A DNA stretch of 64,000 bases from Flagellimonas lutaonensis (GCF_000963865.1 NZ_CP011071.1:2112501-2176500), one strand, 5' to 3'; shown: positions 27,904 through 36,958, counted from the stretch's first letter. A program made the numbers and translations. The notes: generated by a model not told the origin, from the letters alone.

Positions 27904-28590
27904 ATGAGAACATGGCTATTGCTTTTTATGTGCATCGTCTTTTTTAAAATGAATGCGCAGACCTATGAAATTGGCCTTTATGCAGGTGGCGCCAATATGA
28001 TCGGTGATGTGGGTAGAACCAATTATGTATTGCCCTCTGGCCCCGCTTTTGGCGGTGTGTTCAAGTGGAACAAGAGCAAGCGCTATGCATGGCGGGGCAG
28101 TGTGATCTATGGCTCTTTTACTGCGGATGATTCGAAATCGGGCAAACCCTCAAGGCAGCAGAGGGGGTATTCAGTGGACAATACCATAATGGAATTTTCT
28201 GCAGGACTCGAATTCAACTTTGTAGAGTACAATCTTCACAAGCTAGGCCCAGCATTTACACCCTATCTCTACACGGGTGTCACCTACTTTCGATACGACT
28301 TTAAATATATTGATGCGCTTCAAGTGCAGGATATTGGCCAAAAAGATGGTAGCTTTGCAATTCCTATGACGGTCGGGGCGAAACTTCGCCTTAACCAATT
28401 TTTGATTTTAGGAGCAGAGATAGGGGCTCGCTATACCTTTACCGATAACTTGGATGCCAGTAATCCTGAAAATTCTAACTTTGAACAGTTTAGGTTCGCC
28501 AACATTTTAAGTGATGATTGGTATGTGTTCTCAGGTTTAACCCTGACCTATACATTTGGTCGCAAGCCCTGCCAAGATTGTTTTGAGTAA
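27904..28590 (+). CDS. DUF6089-family outer-membrane beta-barrel-like protein
   Basis: A 228-residue protein with a signal peptide (MRTWLLLFMCIVFFKMNAQ) and a mature part of alternating strands ending in an aromatic residue (YVFSGLTLTYTFGRK), like a small outer-membrane barrel of the OmpA/OprF fold. Conserved pieces include YEIGLYAGGANMIGDVGR near the start. Members of this family stand before uppS and bamA in many Flavobacteriia; the function is unknown. The uppS ATG follows the stop by 1 nt. Confidence 0.8.
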   Translation: MRTWLLLFMCIVFFKMNAQTYEIGLYAGGANMIGDVGRTNYVLPSGPAFGGVFKWNKSKRYAWRGSVIYGSFTADDSKSGKPSRQQRGYSVDNTIMEFSAGLEFNFVEYNLHKLGPAFTPYLYTGVTYFRYDFKYIDALQVQDIGQKDGSFAIPMTVGAKLRLNQFLILGAEIGARYTFTDNLDASNPENSNFEQFRFANILSDDWYVFSGLTLTYTFGRKPCQDCFE

Positions 28591-28591
28591 G

Positions 28592-29332
28592 ATGCAGACA
28601 ACTGACGACATTGACCCAGGAAAGCTACCCAAGCACATCGCCATTATTATGGATGGTAATGGCCGATGGGCAAAACAACGTGGAAAACTACGTGTGTTCG
28701 GTCATGAGAACGGTGTGGAGGCCGTAAGAAAGACCGTTGAACACTGTGCACGCCTTCAGATAGAATACCTGACACTTTATGCCTTTTCGACCGAGAACTG
28801 GAACAGGCCCAAATTTGAGGTTGAGACCCTTATGCGGCTATTGGTGGCCTCCCTTAGAAAAGAGCTCAAGACGCTTACCAAGAACAATATTCGATTAAAG
28901 GCCATCGGCCGATTGGATTTCCTTCCAAAGAAAGTATCAAAAGAATTGACCGAGGTCATCGAAAAAACCTCGACGAACACGGGAATGACCCTTACATTGG
29001 CCCTTAGCTATGGTTCTCGAGAAGAAATAAAGACTGCCATAAAAGAGATTGGCGCCAAAGTTAAAAATAACATAATTTCGCCCGAAAATATTGATGAAGC
29101 CGTTATAAATAACCATCTTTACACGCATTTTTTGCCTGATGTAGACTTGCTTATTCGCACTAGCGGTGAACGAAGAATAAGCAATTTTTTACTTTGGCAG
29201 ATAGCCTATGCAGAATTATATTTTATTGACGTATTTTGGCCCGATTTTAGTGAGCAACATCTGATGCAAGCCATCATAAGTTACCAAAATAGAGAACGAC
29301 GATTTGGAAAAACCAGTGAACAACTCAATTGA
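28592..29332 (+). CDS. uppS: Isoprenyl (undecaprenyl) diphosphate synthase
   Basis: A 246-residue cis-prenyltransferase that makes the C55 carrier for peptidoglycan and other envelope glycans. It has HIAIIMDGNGRWAKQRG with the catalytic aspartate (D21), the FSTENWNRP motif, and LIRTSGERRISNFLLWQIAYAELYF at the C-terminal end. The start is ATG 28592. It overlaps the 5' end of bamA, so the two are translationally coupled. Confidence 0.96.
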   Translation: MQTTDDIDPGKLPKHIAIIMDGNGRWAKQRGKLRVFGHENGVEAVRKTVEHCARLQIEYLTLYAFSTENWNRPKFEVETLMRLLVASLRKELKTLTKNNIRLKAIGRLDFLPKKVSKELTEVIEKTSTNTGMTLTLALSYGSREEIKTAIKEIGAKVKNNIISPENIDEAVINNHLYTHFLPDVDLLIRTSGERRISNFLLWQIAYAELYFIDVFWPDFSEQHLMQAIISYQNRERRFGKTSEQLN

Positions 29333-31955
29333 CGGACTAAAGAAACACCTGTACCGATTCTCAGCAACCTTTTTTCTACTACTTTTTTGCCAACCCTTTC
29401 TTCAAGCCCAAGAGGTTTCGTTAGAAAGCGGCAAAGAGTATATTTTGGGAGGATTGGAGGTCACCGGTCTTCAAAGCTACAATGAACAAACGGTCAAGAC
29501 CTACACAGGCCTTAGGGTAGGGCAGAAGATCACCATTCCGGGAGAGGAAATAAGCTCGGTCATCAAAAAGCTATGGGGATTGGAGCTTTTCAGCGATGTT
29601 ACGTTCTACTACACGAAAATTGAAGGAGATAAGGTTTTTCTTGAACTCAATATACTTGAGCGCCCGACTTTGGCCAATGTGACCATTTACGGGGTCAAAA
29701 AACGTAAGATCGACGATATTATCAACGATACAGATCTGAAAAAGGGCAAAAAGATTACAGAAAGCCTTATAGCCAACACCAAAAACTACCTACAGAACAA
29801 GTACAAAAAGCAAGGATTTTTAAACGCCAAGGTGAACATAGTGACCGCCCCTGATACTACGGGCACCAATACTCAAAATATGGTCATCAGTGTGAAAAAG
29901 GGCGACAAGGTAAAGATCAGTTCCATTGAGTTTGAGGGCAACGAAAAACTTTCGGACAAGCGGTTGCGAAAATCTTTGAAAAACACCAAGAAAAAGAAGT
30001 TCTATCGCTTCTGGAAAAAATCAAAATATATAGAGGAAGATTACGAGGAAGATTTAGACAACCTAGTCGATACCTATGCCGAAAGGGGCTATCGAGATGC
30101 CAGGGTCATTTCTGATACCTTTGTCAAGGTCGATGAGAAGAGCATCAAACTAAAGATAGAGGTCGAAGAAGGTGACAAATATTATTTCGGCGACATCAAT
30201 TTTGTTGGCAATACAGTGTACACCGACCGTCAATTGAGCCAAATATTAGGAATCAAAAAGGGGGACACCTATAACGGGGTGCTTTTAAAGAAACGCATCG
30301 CAGACGATTCAAAACCCGATGCCGAAGATCTTACCAACCTTTATCAGAACAATGGGTACCTTTTTTCACGTATCAATCCTATTGAGGTCTCGGCGGTGAA
30401 CGACACCATTGACTTTGAGATCAGGATCATAGAGGGCAAAGAGACCTTTTTGGATCACGTAACGGTGGTGGGCAACGATAAGACCAATGACCATGTCATC
30501 TATAGGGAACTTAGAACACGCCCAGGTCAGAAGTACAGCAAGGAAAATATTGTACGAAGCGTTCGCGAACTGGGCCAATTGGGCTTTTTTGATGCCGAGC
30601 AGATAGTGCCAGACATTGAAAACCCGAACCCGAATACCGGTACGGTCGACATCAAATACAGTCTGGTAGAATCAGGCTCCAGCCAAATTGAACTGCAAGG
30701 TGGCTATGGCGGCGGTGGCTTTATAGGCACATTGGGGCTATCGTTCAACAACTTTTCGTTGCAGAACATTTTTAATGGCGAGGCGTACAAGCCGGTACCG
30801 ATGGGAGATGGTCAAACGTTTGCCCTACGATTGCAGGCCAGCCGTACCTTTCGGGTGTATAGCCTAAACTTTGCCGAACCATGGTTGGGCGGTAAAAAGC
30901 CTGTTCGGTTCAACCTTTCGTTTTCAAGAACCCAACAATTCGCCACAGAGTTTGACCCATCCAGTAGAAACCGTTTTGAGGTCGACAAGAGTAGGGGTTT
31001 TGCCATAACCGGTGTTTCTGCTGGGTTGGCAAAAAGAGTGCAATGGCCCGATGACTATTTTACCATATCGCATGCTTTGGGTTACCAGCTCTATGATTTT
31101 GACAATTACAACATTGGATTGTTCAATTTCGGTAACGGCACCTCGAATGCCATAACGTATACCCTTGGTATTTCAAGAAGTTCACAGGGCCCGGGCAGAA
31201 TATTTCCTCTATACGGCTCCAACTTTGACATTACGGCCAAGTTTACGCCACCATACTCGCTGTTCAGCAGCAAAGATTTCAAGGCTTTGAAAGAGCGTAG
31301 TGATGAGATTGCCGATAGCGCTTCTGATGGCACGCCATTGACAACGGCAGAGATCAATGAGCTACAGGAAATAGAGGAAGAACGCTTTAAGTTGCTCGAG
31401 TACTATAAAATTAAGTTTCGTGGTGATTGGTTTACCCGATTGGTCGATAAGTTGGTGCTTCGAACAAATGCCGAATTTGGTTTCTTGGGCAACTACAACA
31501 ACGACATTGGTGACGTACCGTTTGAGCGCTTTTTTGTAGGTGGCGACGGCTTGGGCAATTTCACCCTCGATGGGCGTGACGTTGTTCAGTTAAGGGGCTA
31601 CGAGAACAATTCGTTGACCCCGTTGAGCATCAATCCCATTACCGGAAGACAAGAACGAGAGGGGGGTACCATATACAATAAGTTCTCTTTGGAGCTGCGC
31701 TACCCGTTCACCTTAAAACCATCGGCCTCTATTTATGGCCTGGCTTTTTTGGAGGCAGGTAATTCGTTTGACAATTTTAATGACTTTAATCCGTTTCAGT
31801 TAAAGAGATCGGCTGGAGTGGGGCTGCGAATATTTATGCCAGCTTTTGGTCTTCTGGGGATAGATTTCGGCTACGGCTTCGATACAGATGCCAATCCGGG
31901 CTCTGTGGGCCCCAGTGGTTGGCAGACTCACTTCATTATCGGTCAACGATTTTAA
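29304..31955 (+). CDS. bamA: Outer-membrane protein assembly factor BamA
   Basis: An 883-residue Omp85 protein. The signal peptide (SATFFLLLFCQPFLQAQ) is followed by five POTRA domains to about residue 450 (for example KVKISSIEFEGNEKLSDKRL and YYFGDINFVGNTVYTDRQL), and a 16-strand barrel ending in a C-terminal phenylalanine (IIGQRF). It inserts outer-membrane proteins. The start is uncertain: TTG 29304 or GTG 29316, both inside the uppS 3' end; no in-frame ATG precedes the signal peptide. An insert near residues 650-690 (rich in E and D) breaks the barrel strands and may be an extended loop. Confidence 0.94.
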   Translation: MEKPVNNSIDGLKKHLYRFSATFFLLLFCQPFLQAQEVSLESGKEYILGGLEVTGLQSYNEQTVKTYTGLRVGQKITIPGEEISSVIKKLWGLELFSDVTFYYTKIEGDKVFLELNILERPTLANVTIYGVKKRKIDDIINDTDLKKGKKITESLIANTKNYLQNKYKKQGFLNAKVNIVTAPDTTGTNTQNMVISVKKGDKVKISSIEFEGNEKLSDKRLRKSLKNTKKKKFYRFWKKSKYIEEDYEEDLDNLVDTYAERGYRDARVISDTFVKVDEKSIKLKIEVEEGDKYYFGDINFVGNTVYTDRQLSQILGIKKGDTYNGVLLKKRIADDSKPDAEDLTNLYQNNGYLFSRINPIEVSAVNDTIDFEIRIIEGKETFLDHVTVVGNDKTNDHVIYRELRTRPGQKYSKENIVRSVRELGQLGFFDAEQIVPDIENPNPNTGTVDIKYSLVESGSSQIELQGGYGGGGFIGTLGLSFNNFSLQNIFNGEAYKPVPMGDGQTFALRLQASRTFRVYSLNFAEPWLGGKKPVRFNLSFSRTQQFATEFDPSSRNRFEVDKSRGFAITGVSAGLAKRVQWPDDYFTISHALGYQLYDFDNYNIGLFNFGNGTSNAITYTLGISRSSQGPGRIFPLYGSNFDITAKFTPPYSLFSSKDFKALKERSDEIADSASDGTPLTTAEINELQEIEEERFKLLEYYKIKFRGDWFTRLVDKLVLRTNAEFGFLGNYNNDIGDVPFERFFVGGDGLGNFTLDGRDVVQLRGYENNSLTPLSINPITGRQEREGGTIYNKFSLELRYPFTLKPSASIYGLAFLEAGNSFDNFNDFNPFQLKRSAGVGLRIFMPAFGLLGIDFGYGFDTDANPGSVGPSGWQTHFIIGQRF

Positions 31956-32012
31956 CCAATATGAAAATTTCAGATTGCCAATAATGTAAACCGCTCATTT
32001 TAAATGAATTCG

Positions 32013-32020
32013 TAATTTTG
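32013..32020 (+). promoter_or_regulatory. -7 promoter element before the first ompH
   Basis: TAATTTTG fits TAnnTTTG and lies 35 bp before the ATG at 32056, in the 100-bp gap after bamA. No TTG is found at -33. Confidence 0.4.
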
Positions 32021-32055
32021 GCACGATATTTTCTATGTACAAAGCGGAGATTCAA

Positions 32056-32892
32056 ATGAATACAAAAGTTCTTTTTTTAGTGGCTTGTCTTTCTACCTCT
32101 TTTTTGGGTTTTTCCCAAAGGGGTGTCCGAATTGGCTATGTCGATATGGAGTATATTCTAGAAAATGTCGAAGAGTATCGTGAAGCCAGCGAACAATTGA
32201 ATGCCAAGGCAGCCAAATGGAAGCAAGAAATTGAGTTGAAGCAGAGCACCATAGAGCAGATGAAGAAAGATTTAATGGCCGAAAAGGTGCTGCTGACAGA
32301 TGAGCTCATTGCCGAACGTGAAGAAGAGATACAGATTCTCGAAAAAGAAATGTTGGATTACCAACAGGATAGGTTTGGCCCCCAAGGCGATTTGGTGCTG
32401 CAAAAGCAATTGCTGATCCAGCCCATTCAAGACCAGGTCTTCAATGAGGTTCAGAAAATAGGGGCCAATAAAAGGTATGATTTTATTTTCGATAAATCGG
32501 CGGATGTTGTAATGTTGTACTCCGAAAAAAGGCACGATATCAGTGACTTGGTGCTTCGAGAAATTGCCCGCACGAGAAAGGTGAGCAAATCGAACAAAGA
32601 CAAGAAGCTGAAGAACCGGCTCGAGGAGTTTCAGGCAGAAGAGGCCGAGGCCGACCAAGAGATAAGTGAGGCCCTTCAAGAACGCCAGCAGAAAGCGGCC
32701 GATGCAAAAGATACCAAGAAAAAAGCTGCCGAAGAGAAAAGGGCAGAGGCCCTTAGATTGAGGGAAGAGCGTAAAAAGGCATACGAAGAAAGAAGAAAAA
32801 AATTATTGGAAGAACGGGAGGCCAAGCGCAAGGCCAAGTTGGAAGAGCGCAAAAAGGACCAAGAAAAAGAAAAGGATTCAACGAATCAATAA
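32056..32892 (+). CDS. Periplasmic chaperone, OmpH/Skp family (long form)
   Basis: A 278-residue protein. The signal peptide is MNTKVLFLVACLSTSFLGFSQ. The Skp-type core follows (RIGYVDMEYILENVEEYREA, then a long coiled coil and YDFIFDKSADVVMLYSEKRHDI). The last 90 residues are an extra highly charged tail, rich in K, E and R (for example REERKKAYEERRKKLLEER), which ordinary Skp lacks and which should be one long helix. It would hold outer-membrane proteins in transit to BamA, encoded just upstream. The start is ATG 32056; the upstream ATG at 32035 would spoil the signal peptide. Confidence 0.88.
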   Translation: MNTKVLFLVACLSTSFLGFSQRGVRIGYVDMEYILENVEEYREASEQLNAKAAKWKQEIELKQSTIEQMKKDLMAEKVLLTDELIAEREEEIQILEKEMLDYQQDRFGPQGDLVLQKQLLIQPIQDQVFNEVQKIGANKRYDFIFDKSADVVMLYSEKRHDISDLVLREIARTRKVSKSNKDKKLKNRLEEFQAEEAEADQEISEALQERQQKAADAKDTKKKAAEEKRAEALRLREERKKAYEERRKKLLEEREAKRKAKLEERKKDQEKEKDSTNQ

Positions 32893-32937
32893 TAAATAAA
32901 ACTAAAAGTAAAACTCAATTAATAGTAACTTAGAATC

Positions 32938-33447
32938 ATGAGAAATGTAAAGAAGATTGCCGTGGCCATGGTATTGTTTGTAGTAGCCACAGGTTTTGTA
33001 AATGCACAGAGCAAGGTGGCACACATCAATGTTCAACAGCTGTTGTCTGAGATGCCCGAAATGAAAGCCGCCCAAGCTGAGCTTAAGAAATTGCAAGAAA
33101 CGTATAGGGCCGATATCGAAAACTCATATAAAGAGCTTCAAAATAAATATACCCAATATTCCAACGAGGCCGCTTCATTATCCGATGAAGAGAACCAAAA
33201 GCGTGCGGTAGAATTGCAAGGTTTCGACAAGAGCATCAAAGAAGCCGAACAACAGGCCATGCAAGAGATGCAAAAAAAGCAGGCAGAGCTTTTTGCCCCA
33301 ATATCTGAAAAGGCAAAAGCAGCCATAGAAAAGGTGGCCGCCGCACAAGGCTATGACTATGTTATTGATGCCAGCCCGGGCCTAAGCCTGATCGTTGCAA
33401 AAGGCAAAGATTTGTTGCCCGAGGTCAAACAAGAGCTGGGCTTCTAA
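32938..33447 (+). CDS. skp: Periplasmic chaperone, OmpH/Skp family (short form)
   Basis: A 169-residue protein of normal Skp length. The signal peptide is MRNVKKIAVAMVLFVVATGFVNAQ, then SKVAHINVQQLLSEMPEMK, a charged coiled-coil arm, and the closing beta unit YDYVIDASPGLSLIVAKGKDL. It is a paralogue of the preceding gene, 45 bp away, and belongs to the BamA assembly cluster. Confidence 0.92.
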   Translation: MRNVKKIAVAMVLFVVATGFVNAQSKVAHINVQQLLSEMPEMKAAQAELKKLQETYRADIENSYKELQNKYTQYSNEAASLSDEENQKRAVELQGFDKSIKEAEQQAMQEMQKKQAELFAPISEKAKAAIEKVAAAQGYDYVIDASPGLSLIVAKGKDLLPEVKQELGF

Positions 33448-33470
33448 AATTGTTTTGAAAAGATAATAAG

Positions 33471-33510
33471 ACCGTTCTCTTGCAATTGAAAGAGAGCGGT
33501 TTTTATTTTT
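33471..33510 (+). terminator. Intrinsic terminator after skp
   Basis: ACCGTTCTCTT ... AAAGAGAGCGGT makes a strong stem followed by TTTTATTTTT. It separates the BamA/Skp cluster from murI, whose ATG follows 9 bp later. Confidence 0.85.
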
Positions 33511-33519
33511 AGTGGAAAA

Positions 33520-34302
33520 ATGGATTCACCGATAGGTATTTTTGATTCAGGGGTAGGGGGCACTTCCATTTGGAAAGAAATCGTACAATTGATGCCCAAC
33601 GAGCACACCCTGTATCTAGCCGATAACAAGCATGCGCCCTATGGTGAAAAAGACAAAGATGCCATTGTTCAGCGCTGTATAAACAATACGGAACTGTTGC
33701 TTGAAAATAGATGCAAACTTATTGTGGTAGCCTGTAACACGGCTACAACCAATGCCATAGATTATCTGCGCAAAAGCTATAAAGTACCATTTATCGGCAT
33801 AGAACCCGCCATTAAACCTGCCGCTCTGCAGACCAAAACCAAAAAAGTGGGTGTATTGGCCACTAAAGGAACCTTGGCGAGCAGTCTGTTCAACAATACG
33901 GCAAAACTGCATGCCTCGGGCATAGAGGTGTTGGAGAAAGAAGGTACAGGGTTGGTCGAATTGATAGAGGCTGGAAAGACATTATCTAAAGAAACGGAAC
34001 AACTCTTGGCCAGTTATGTAAATCCGATGGTCGACGAGGGAATCGATTGTTTGGTATTGGGCTGTACCCACTATCCGTATCTGCTTCCTTCCCTAAAAAA
34101 AATATTGCCCCCGCACATCAAGATCATCGATTCGGGTGAGGCCGTTGCACGGCAAACCAAAGCTGTTTTGCTCCAAGGAAACCTAATGGCTGCCACACAG
34201 AATAGAGGCGTTGTACACCGGTTCTATACGAATAAAGGTTTGGATGTTCTCCGTGGATTTTTGGAGGGCTCCGATGTCACCATTGCCCACCTCGATTTCT
34301 AG
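33520..34302 (+). CDS. murI: Glutamate racemase
   Basis: A 260-residue enzyme giving D-glutamate for peptidoglycan. The two catalytic cysteines are C72 (VACNTATTNA) and C182 (LGCTHYPYL, with H184). The start IGIFDSGVGGTSIW is typical. The last 4 bp overlap the 3' end of folA on the other strand. Confidence 0.95.
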   Translation: MDSPIGIFDSGVGGTSIWKEIVQLMPNEHTLYLADNKHAPYGEKDKDAIVQRCINNTELLLENRCKLIVVACNTATTNAIDYLRKSYKVPFIGIEPAIKPAALQTKTKKVGVLATKGTLASSLFNNTAKLHASGIEVLEKEGTGLVELIEAGKTLSKETEQLLASYVNPMVDEGIDCLVLGCTHYPYLLPSLKKILPPHIKIIDSGEAVARQTKAVLLQGNLMAATQNRGVVHRFYTNKGLDVLRGFLEGSDVTIAHLDF

Positions 34303-34793
34303 CGCTTCCGTTGATAGGTCAGATAAGTGAAATCATACTTGTGCCGGTCATCTTTCGGGTGGTACGCTTCTTTTAAGAGGGCCCATTCGTCCAAATCTAT
34401 CTCAGGAAAAAAAGTGTCGGCTTCAAATGTGGCATGAATTCGGGTAAGCTCGATATGCGTGGCATGGTCCATGGCCTGTCTGTAGATTTCTCCCCCACCG
34501 ATTATAAAGGCCTGTGCATCGCCCTTGGTCAATTCGATGGCCTCTTCCAGCGAATGCACCACGGTACATTCAAATTTTGGTGTATAGTTTTTTTGGCTAG
34601 TGATGACGATGTGCTCACGGTTGGGCAAAGGTTTCGGAAAACTTTCAAGGGTTTTCCTTCCCATAATAATTTTATGGCCAGAGGTCAGTTTTTTGAACCG
34701 TTTGAAGTCGTCGGGCAAGTGCCAGGGCAGGTCGTTGTCGATGCCCAAGGCATTGTTTTCCCCGGCGGCGGCAATTATCGTTAATTTTCTCAA
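34299..34793 (-). CDS. folA: Dihydrofolate reductase
   Basis: A 164-residue type I enzyme reducing dihydrofolate with NADPH. The substrate site is NNALGIDNDLPWHLPDDFKRFK, with the active-site aspartate in PDDF; the NADPH motifs are GHKIIMGRKTLESFP and FIIGGGEIYRQAM. Its ATG overlaps the stop of the 2TM gene by 4 nt, so the two are coupled. thyA, its metabolic partner, lies 6 kb away on the same strand. Confidence 0.95.
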   Translation of the reverse strand: MRKLTIIAAAGENNALGIDNDLPWHLPDDFKRFKKLTSGHKIIMGRKTLESFPKPLPNREHIVITSQKNYTPKFECTVVHSLEEAIELTKGDAQAFIIGGGEIYRQAMDHATHIELTRIHATFEADTFFPEIDLDEWALLKEAYHPKDDRHKYDFTYLTYQRKR

Positions 34794-35179
34794 GGCTCTT
34801 TTTTTTTATTGACGTTGGAGATGGGAAAATCGGTCTCGATTTCCTTTTGTAGCTCGGCAATACGTTGTTTTTGCCTGGCGACCAATTTCTCGCGCTGGCG
34901 GCGCTCCCATTCCTTGCCCATGAATTTTTGTGTCACAAATACGTTGAACGCATGTATCACAAACAAGAAAGCCCAAACAGTGATGGCCCAGATGAACCAA
35001 TCATACGACTCGCCGTATTTCAAGATTTTGTTGATGAGCACCAAAAAAACGCTTCCGATCAAAAAAATGACGAAATGTGTGAACAAGCGTTTTTTCTGCG
35101 TGATGCGCTGTTGTGCATTCTCGAGCAGTTCATGTTGTTCGATATCGATTTCCGTTTCAGGCTTCTTTTTGGAAAACAT
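34790..35179 (-). CDS. 2TM-domain protein
   Basis: A 129-residue protein. Two membrane helices (FTHFVIFLIGSVFLVLINKIL and WAITVWAFLFVIHAFNVFV) are flanked by charged ends, which fits the 2TM domain PF13239. The conserved tail is FMGKEWERRQREKLVARQ. In this family the domain often accompanies LytTR sensor systems; no such gene is here. The function is unknown. It is divergent from the aminotransferase gene. Confidence 0.8.
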   Translation of the reverse strand: MFSKKKPETEIDIEQHELLENAQQRITQKKRLFTHFVIFLIGSVFLVLINKILKYGESYDWFIWAITVWAFLFVIHAFNVFVTQKFMGKEWERRQREKLVARQKQRIAELQKEIETDFPISNVNKKKEP

Positions 35180-35229
35180 CTTTGGCTATCTTTAACGACA
35201 AAGATAACCGAAAAACGAACGTTGCAGTA

Positions 35230-36318
35230 GTGGTATTTGATCAAATACGAAAGCAATTTCCCGCGGTGCAGCAAACCATCTATGCCAATACGGCGGCGGC
35301 GGGACCCTTGTACGACTCGTTGTTCGAGTGGCGGCAAGAACATGAATTGGATTTGCTGATGAAAGCAAGCGATTTGTTTCCTGAGGGTCTTAAAATCATT
35401 TCAGAAACACGAAAAAATCTGGGCAGGTTTTTGGGCTGCAGCACTGAAAATGTGGCCCTAACGCCCAATTTCAGTATCGGGTTCAACATGTTGCTGGATG
35501 CTTTTCCGAAGAAAGCGAAGGTGCTATTGCTTGAAAATGACTACCCCTCGGTAAACTGGCCCTTTGGGTTACGGGATTTTGATATTGAATATGTGCAGAC
35601 CACCACCCATCTTGAAGCCGAAATCCACGAAACGGTCAAAAACAAGAACATTGACATTCTTGCTCTCAGTCTGGTGCAATGGGTGAACGGAGTTTTCATC
35701 GACCTTGATTTTCTCAGGGATTTAAAGAAAGAGTATAAAGACCTGATTGTTTTGGCCGATGGCACCCAGTTCTGTGGCATGTTTCCATTTGACTTTTCAA
35801 CTTCCGGTATCGATGTTTTGGGAGCAAGTGGTTACAAATGGCTGGTTGCCGGCTACGGCAACGGATTCATGCTCTTCAAGGAGGAAATAATGGAACAGTT
35901 CATGCCAAAATCGGTAGGTTTTGGTTCGGTCGGCGGTGATTTCGAAAAAAAGAACAGTTTTCGTTTTACCAAGCATTTTGAGCCAGGGCATTTAGATTCA
36001 TTGAACTTCGGAAGCCTTAACCACTCCCTAAAATTCTTGGAGGAAATAGGAATGGATAAAATCGGCAGGTATAATCAAAGGCTTTCCGCAGAGGCAACAA
36101 ATCTTTTTGATGCTATGGGTTTATTGGAGACTGAAGTCGTTACACGAAAAAAGCACAGTACTATTTTCAACCTTAAAGGTGATAAGGCCCTTTATGATCA
36201 TTTACTAAGACATAATGTGGTATGTGCCCTCCGCGGCAATGGTATTCGCCTAAGTTTCCATTTTTACAATACCTTGCAAGAGCTGGAAGCACTCGCGAGA
36301 ATTGTTAACGATTGTTAA
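35230..36318 (+). CDS. Class V aminotransferase-like PLP enzyme
   Basis: A 362-residue fold-type I PLP enzyme of the NifS/isopenicillin-N-epimerase group. The cofactor aspartate is in VLADGTQFCGMFP and the Schiff-base lysine in GASGYKWLVAGYG; a conserved C-terminal GIRLSFHFYNT binds substrate carboxylate. The substrate (transaminase, desulfurase or C-S lyase) is not resolved. I place the start at GTG 35230 (VFDQIRKQFP), because the frame upstream runs antisense through the 2TM gene; no ATG is available. Its stop lies inside the GTTAAC repeat. Confidence 0.8.
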   Translation: MVFDQIRKQFPAVQQTIYANTAAAGPLYDSLFEWRQEHELDLLMKASDLFPEGLKIISETRKNLGRFLGCSTENVALTPNFSIGFNMLLDAFPKKAKVLLLENDYPSVNWPFGLRDFDIEYVQTTTHLEAEIHETVKNKNIDILALSLVQWVNGVFIDLDFLRDLKKEYKDLIVLADGTQFCGMFPFDFSTSGIDVLGASGYKWLVAGYGNGFMLFKEEIMEQFMPKSVGFGSVGGDFEKKNSFRFTKHFEPGHLDSLNFGSLNHSLKFLEEIGMDKIGRYNQRLSAEATNLFDAMGLLETEVVTRKKHSTIFNLKGDKALYDHLLRHNVVCALRGNGIRLSFHFYNTLQELEALARIVNDC

Positions 36319-36338
36319 CGTTTTGTTAACGATTGTTA
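36304..36338. repeat. Phased GTTAAC repeat array
   Basis: GTTAAC occurs at 36304, 36314 and 36325, and a GTTAAA at 36335, so the copies are spaced 10, 11 and 10 bp, one helical turn apart. The array spans the end of the aminotransferase gene and the first 20 bp past its stop, 170 bp before the CBM48 gene. Confidence 0.6.
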
Positions 36339-36508
36339 AAAAAGTGCTTTTGTTTGATGAATAGCCCAAAATCATATCTTTTTTTTACCGAAGCGACCTC
36401 TGCGCCCATCTATTATTAAATTTTTGGCAAATCGAACCTAACCTATTGACTGCTAATGCTTTTATGCATTGCTTTGTACCGAATTTTAAACTTGAAAATT
36501 ATTTTATC

Positions 36509-36805
36509 ATGGCTATAAGAAAGCAATACCTTAAGAGCAAGCCTGTATGCAAGGTAACCTTTACCGTACCTGCAGAGGAGGCAAAAAAAGTAGCGGTTGT
36601 CGGTGATTTCAACAATTGGAACCCCAAAGGCAGCATGTTGAAAAAACTGAAGAACGGTTCTTTCAAAGGTACGTTTGACCTACCGGTTGAGAAAACTTAT
36701 GAGTTTCGCTATTTGATCGATGGCAACTACGTGAACGATGAGGCTGCCGATCGTTATCAGTGGAATGACTATGCAGGTGCCGAGAACGCTGTTCTTGAAC
36801 TGTAA
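36509..36805 (+). CDS. Single-domain CBM48 (glycogen-binding, isoamylase early-set) protein
   Basis: A 98-residue protein that is a lone CBM48/AMPK-beta-like beta sandwich: VCKVTFTVPAEEAKKVAVVG, DFNNWNPKGSMLKKL with the two ligand tryptophan/asparagine positions, and YEFRYLIDGNYVNDEAA. It should bind alpha-glucan; no catalytic domain is attached. The start MAIRKQYLKSK (ATG 36509) is preferred to an upstream in-frame ATG at 36446 that adds an unlike segment. It is monocistronic with its own terminator. Confidence 0.85.
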   Translation: MAIRKQYLKSKPVCKVTFTVPAEEAKKVAVVGDFNNWNPKGSMLKKLKNGSFKGTFDLPVEKTYEFRYLIDGNYVNDEAADRYQWNDYAGAENAVLEL

Positions 36806-36831
36806 TCGGTTAAAAGAAATGTAGTAATGAG

Positions 36832-36858
36832 CGGCCCGCAAAGCGGGCCGTTTTTTTT
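36832..36858 (+). terminator. Intrinsic terminator of the CBM48 gene
   Basis: CGGCCCGC AAA GCGGGCCG followed by eight T, 27 bp past the stop: a classical strong terminator. Confidence 0.95.
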
Positions 36859-36937
36859 AATGTCAGGATTTTTAATAAACAGACTTTCGTCAACCTGAAC
36901 TTGTTTCAGGTGCTCATTAATTTATTGGTATAATGGG

Positions 36938-36958
36938 ATTCCGAAATAAATTCGGAAT
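36938..36958. repeat. Intergenic inverted repeat (ATTCCGAA type)
   Basis: ATTCCGAA, five bases, TTCGGAAT. It lies in the 208-bp gap between the CBM48 and DUF427 genes, beside a second small hairpin CCTGAACTTGTTTCAGG (36894-36910). Such elements look like dispersed intergenic repeats. The gap shows no other feature. Confidence 0.45.
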
